From JOPF136 sp035272605 (lineage in GTDB: Bacteria > Acidobacteriota > Terriglobia > Acidiferrales > UBA7541): a stretch of 6,597 bases of DNA. Of this stretch, positions 6,305 to 6,597 are shown one piece after another. Numbering within the stretch: the first letter of the stretch is position 1; every line of letters begins with the position of its first letter. Below the pieces are notes generated by a model. That model ran no database searches and had not been told where the DNA came from. It saw only the letters and a program-made list of their open reading frames with translations. A program made the translations under genes and the position numbers. The stretch spans positions 1 through 6,597 of the forward strand of contig DATEQM010000276.1 in the NCBI GenBank assembly GCA_035272605.1, written 5' to 3'.

Positions 6305-6334
6305 ACCTAGTATAGCGTAGTTAACAGGCTAGGT
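6305..6334. promoter_or_regulatory. Inverted repeat spanning the promoter, candidate operator
   Basis: ACCTAG (6305-6310) and CTAGGT (6329-6334) form a perfect 6-base dyad with an 18-base gap. The arms overlap the -10 and -35 boxes of the minus-strand promoter at 6309-6337. A GTTAAC palindrome sits in between. Such placement suits a repressor or activator site, but no regulator is named by the sequence and short dyads arise by chance. Confidence 0.35.
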
Positions 6335-6337
6335 CAA
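6309..6337 (-). promoter_or_regulatory. Strong sigma70-type promoter reading toward alr
   Basis: On the minus strand TTGACC (6337-6332, 5 of 6) is followed by exactly 17 bases and TATACT (6314-6309, 5 of 6). Upstream of the -35 box the strand is T-rich (6338-6358), like an UP element. Transcription would start near 6302. The first gene downstream is alr, about 590 bases away, so the promoter serves a very long alr leader, a separate small RNA, or both. Confidence 0.65.
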
Positions 6338-6380
6338 GAGAAAAGTGGTGACAAAAAATGTCAGAAGCCGGAAGTTCGCA

Positions 6381-6478
6381 GTCGAGAGTTGAGGGTCGAG
6401 AGTCGGGGGCTACTAGCGGAACGGGGATTGGACGGGGATTTCTCACGGAGAGCGCGGAGGCACGGAGAACACGGAGGG
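6381..6478 (+). repeat. Cluster of short-period tandem repeats
   Basis: Three adjacent purine-rich tandem arrays occur. The first is a 14-base unit repeated twice (6381-6394 GTCGAGAGTTGAGG; 6395-6408 GTCGAGAGTCGGGG). The second is an 11-base unit ACGGGGATTGG followed by an almost complete second copy (6421-6440). The third is four 8-9-base units CACGGAGAG, CGCGGAGG, CACGGAGAA, CACGGAGGG (6444-6478). No protein-coding meaning is apparent. They look like a composite intergenic repeat. Confidence 0.65.
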
Positions 6479-6501
6479 GTGCAGAGTCCTGCTGTTTCCG
6501 A

Positions 6502-6516
6502 GGGGCTCGGAGCCCC
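6502..6516. repeat. Short GC hairpin
   Basis: GGGGCT (6502-6507), loop CGG, AGCCCC (6511-6516) form a perfect 6-bp stem. An alternative overlapping fold CCGAG-GGG-CTCGG (6499-6511) exists. No T-run follows on either strand, so it is not called a terminator. Confidence 0.5.
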
Positions 6517-6597
6517 GAAAGCGGGGCGGGGCGCACAAACCGCGTCTGCGATCACAAAGACTTCAGGGTCTTCGAAAAGAACCGCACCCTTTGAAAG

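Larger units (their letters stand above)
5710..6597. other. Non-coding region of about 890 bases upstream of alr
   Basis: No open frame here resembles a protein: translations on both strands are Arg/Pro/Ser-rich or repeat-derived, lack recognisable motifs and have no convincing ribosome sites. The region holds a tandem hairpin repeat (5887-5940), a small hairpin CTCCCG/CGGGAG (5978-5999), a G-quadruplex-forming tract (6079-6104), a strong minus-strand promoter (6309-6337), and short-period tandem repeats (6381-6478). Around the promoter the base composition is clearly more AT-rich than in the genes. I recognise no tRNA, 6S, RNase P, SRP or tmRNA in it. An unknown small RNA cannot be excluded. 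Confidence 0.75.

Noticed and set aside
6502..6516. GC hairpin as intrinsic terminator
   Set aside because: No T-run follows on either strand and no gene ends nearby.
6358..6594. Plus-strand frame of 78 codons at the right edge
   Set aside because: It is made of short tandem repeats. The opposite strand is equally open, which indicates low complexity and not coding.
1..6597. A new defence, mobile or biosynthetic system
   Set aside because: All confident genes are housekeeping. The only unexplained items are the orphan GltX-like gene and the non-coding region, and these do not amount to a system on the evidence here.

Overview
The window is a GC-rich bacterial chromosome segment made of compact housekeeping genes plus one long non-coding stretch. 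I found no rRNA, tRNA, CRISPR array, transposase, phage gene or defence gene. The gene content, the membrane-anchored PIN/TRAM protein and the purine-rich short repeats between genes suggest an Acidobacteriota-like environmental genome. That placement is an inference: no phylogenetic marker in the window settles it.

Layout, left to right. Positions 1-144 (+) are the C-terminal end of adenine phosphoribosyltransferase (apt). It converges on a five-gene minus-strand run across a structured gap (145-271). In transcription order the run is yacL (PIN/TRAM, 4315-3059), ispD (2888-2163), ispF (2166-1693), an orphan GltX-anticodon-domain-like gene (1683-1096) and rlmB (1012-272). Upstream of it lies a second minus-strand gene, alanine racemase (alr, 5709-4525), which probably has its own promoter. 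Positions 5710-6597 contain no convincing gene. They hold a tandem hairpin repeat, a very G-rich run able to form a G-quadruplex, a near-consensus sigma70-type promoter pointing toward alr, and several short-period tandem repeats.

How the genes fit together. ispD and ispF make consecutive or near-consecutive steps of the MEP isoprenoid pathway and overlap by ATGA. rlmB methylates 23S rRNA, alr makes D-alanine for peptidoglycan, and apt salvages adenine. The order yacL-ispD-ispF-(gltX)-rlmB mirrors the Firmicutes arrangement yacL-ispD-ispF-gltX-cysE-cysS-mrnC-yacO(rlmB). Here, though, the gltX position holds only a 195-residue protein resembling the GluRS anticodon-binding end, with no catalytic domain. 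That orphan is the most interesting protein in the window. The most interesting non-coding item is the roughly 590-base interval between the strong promoter at 6309-6337 and the alr start.
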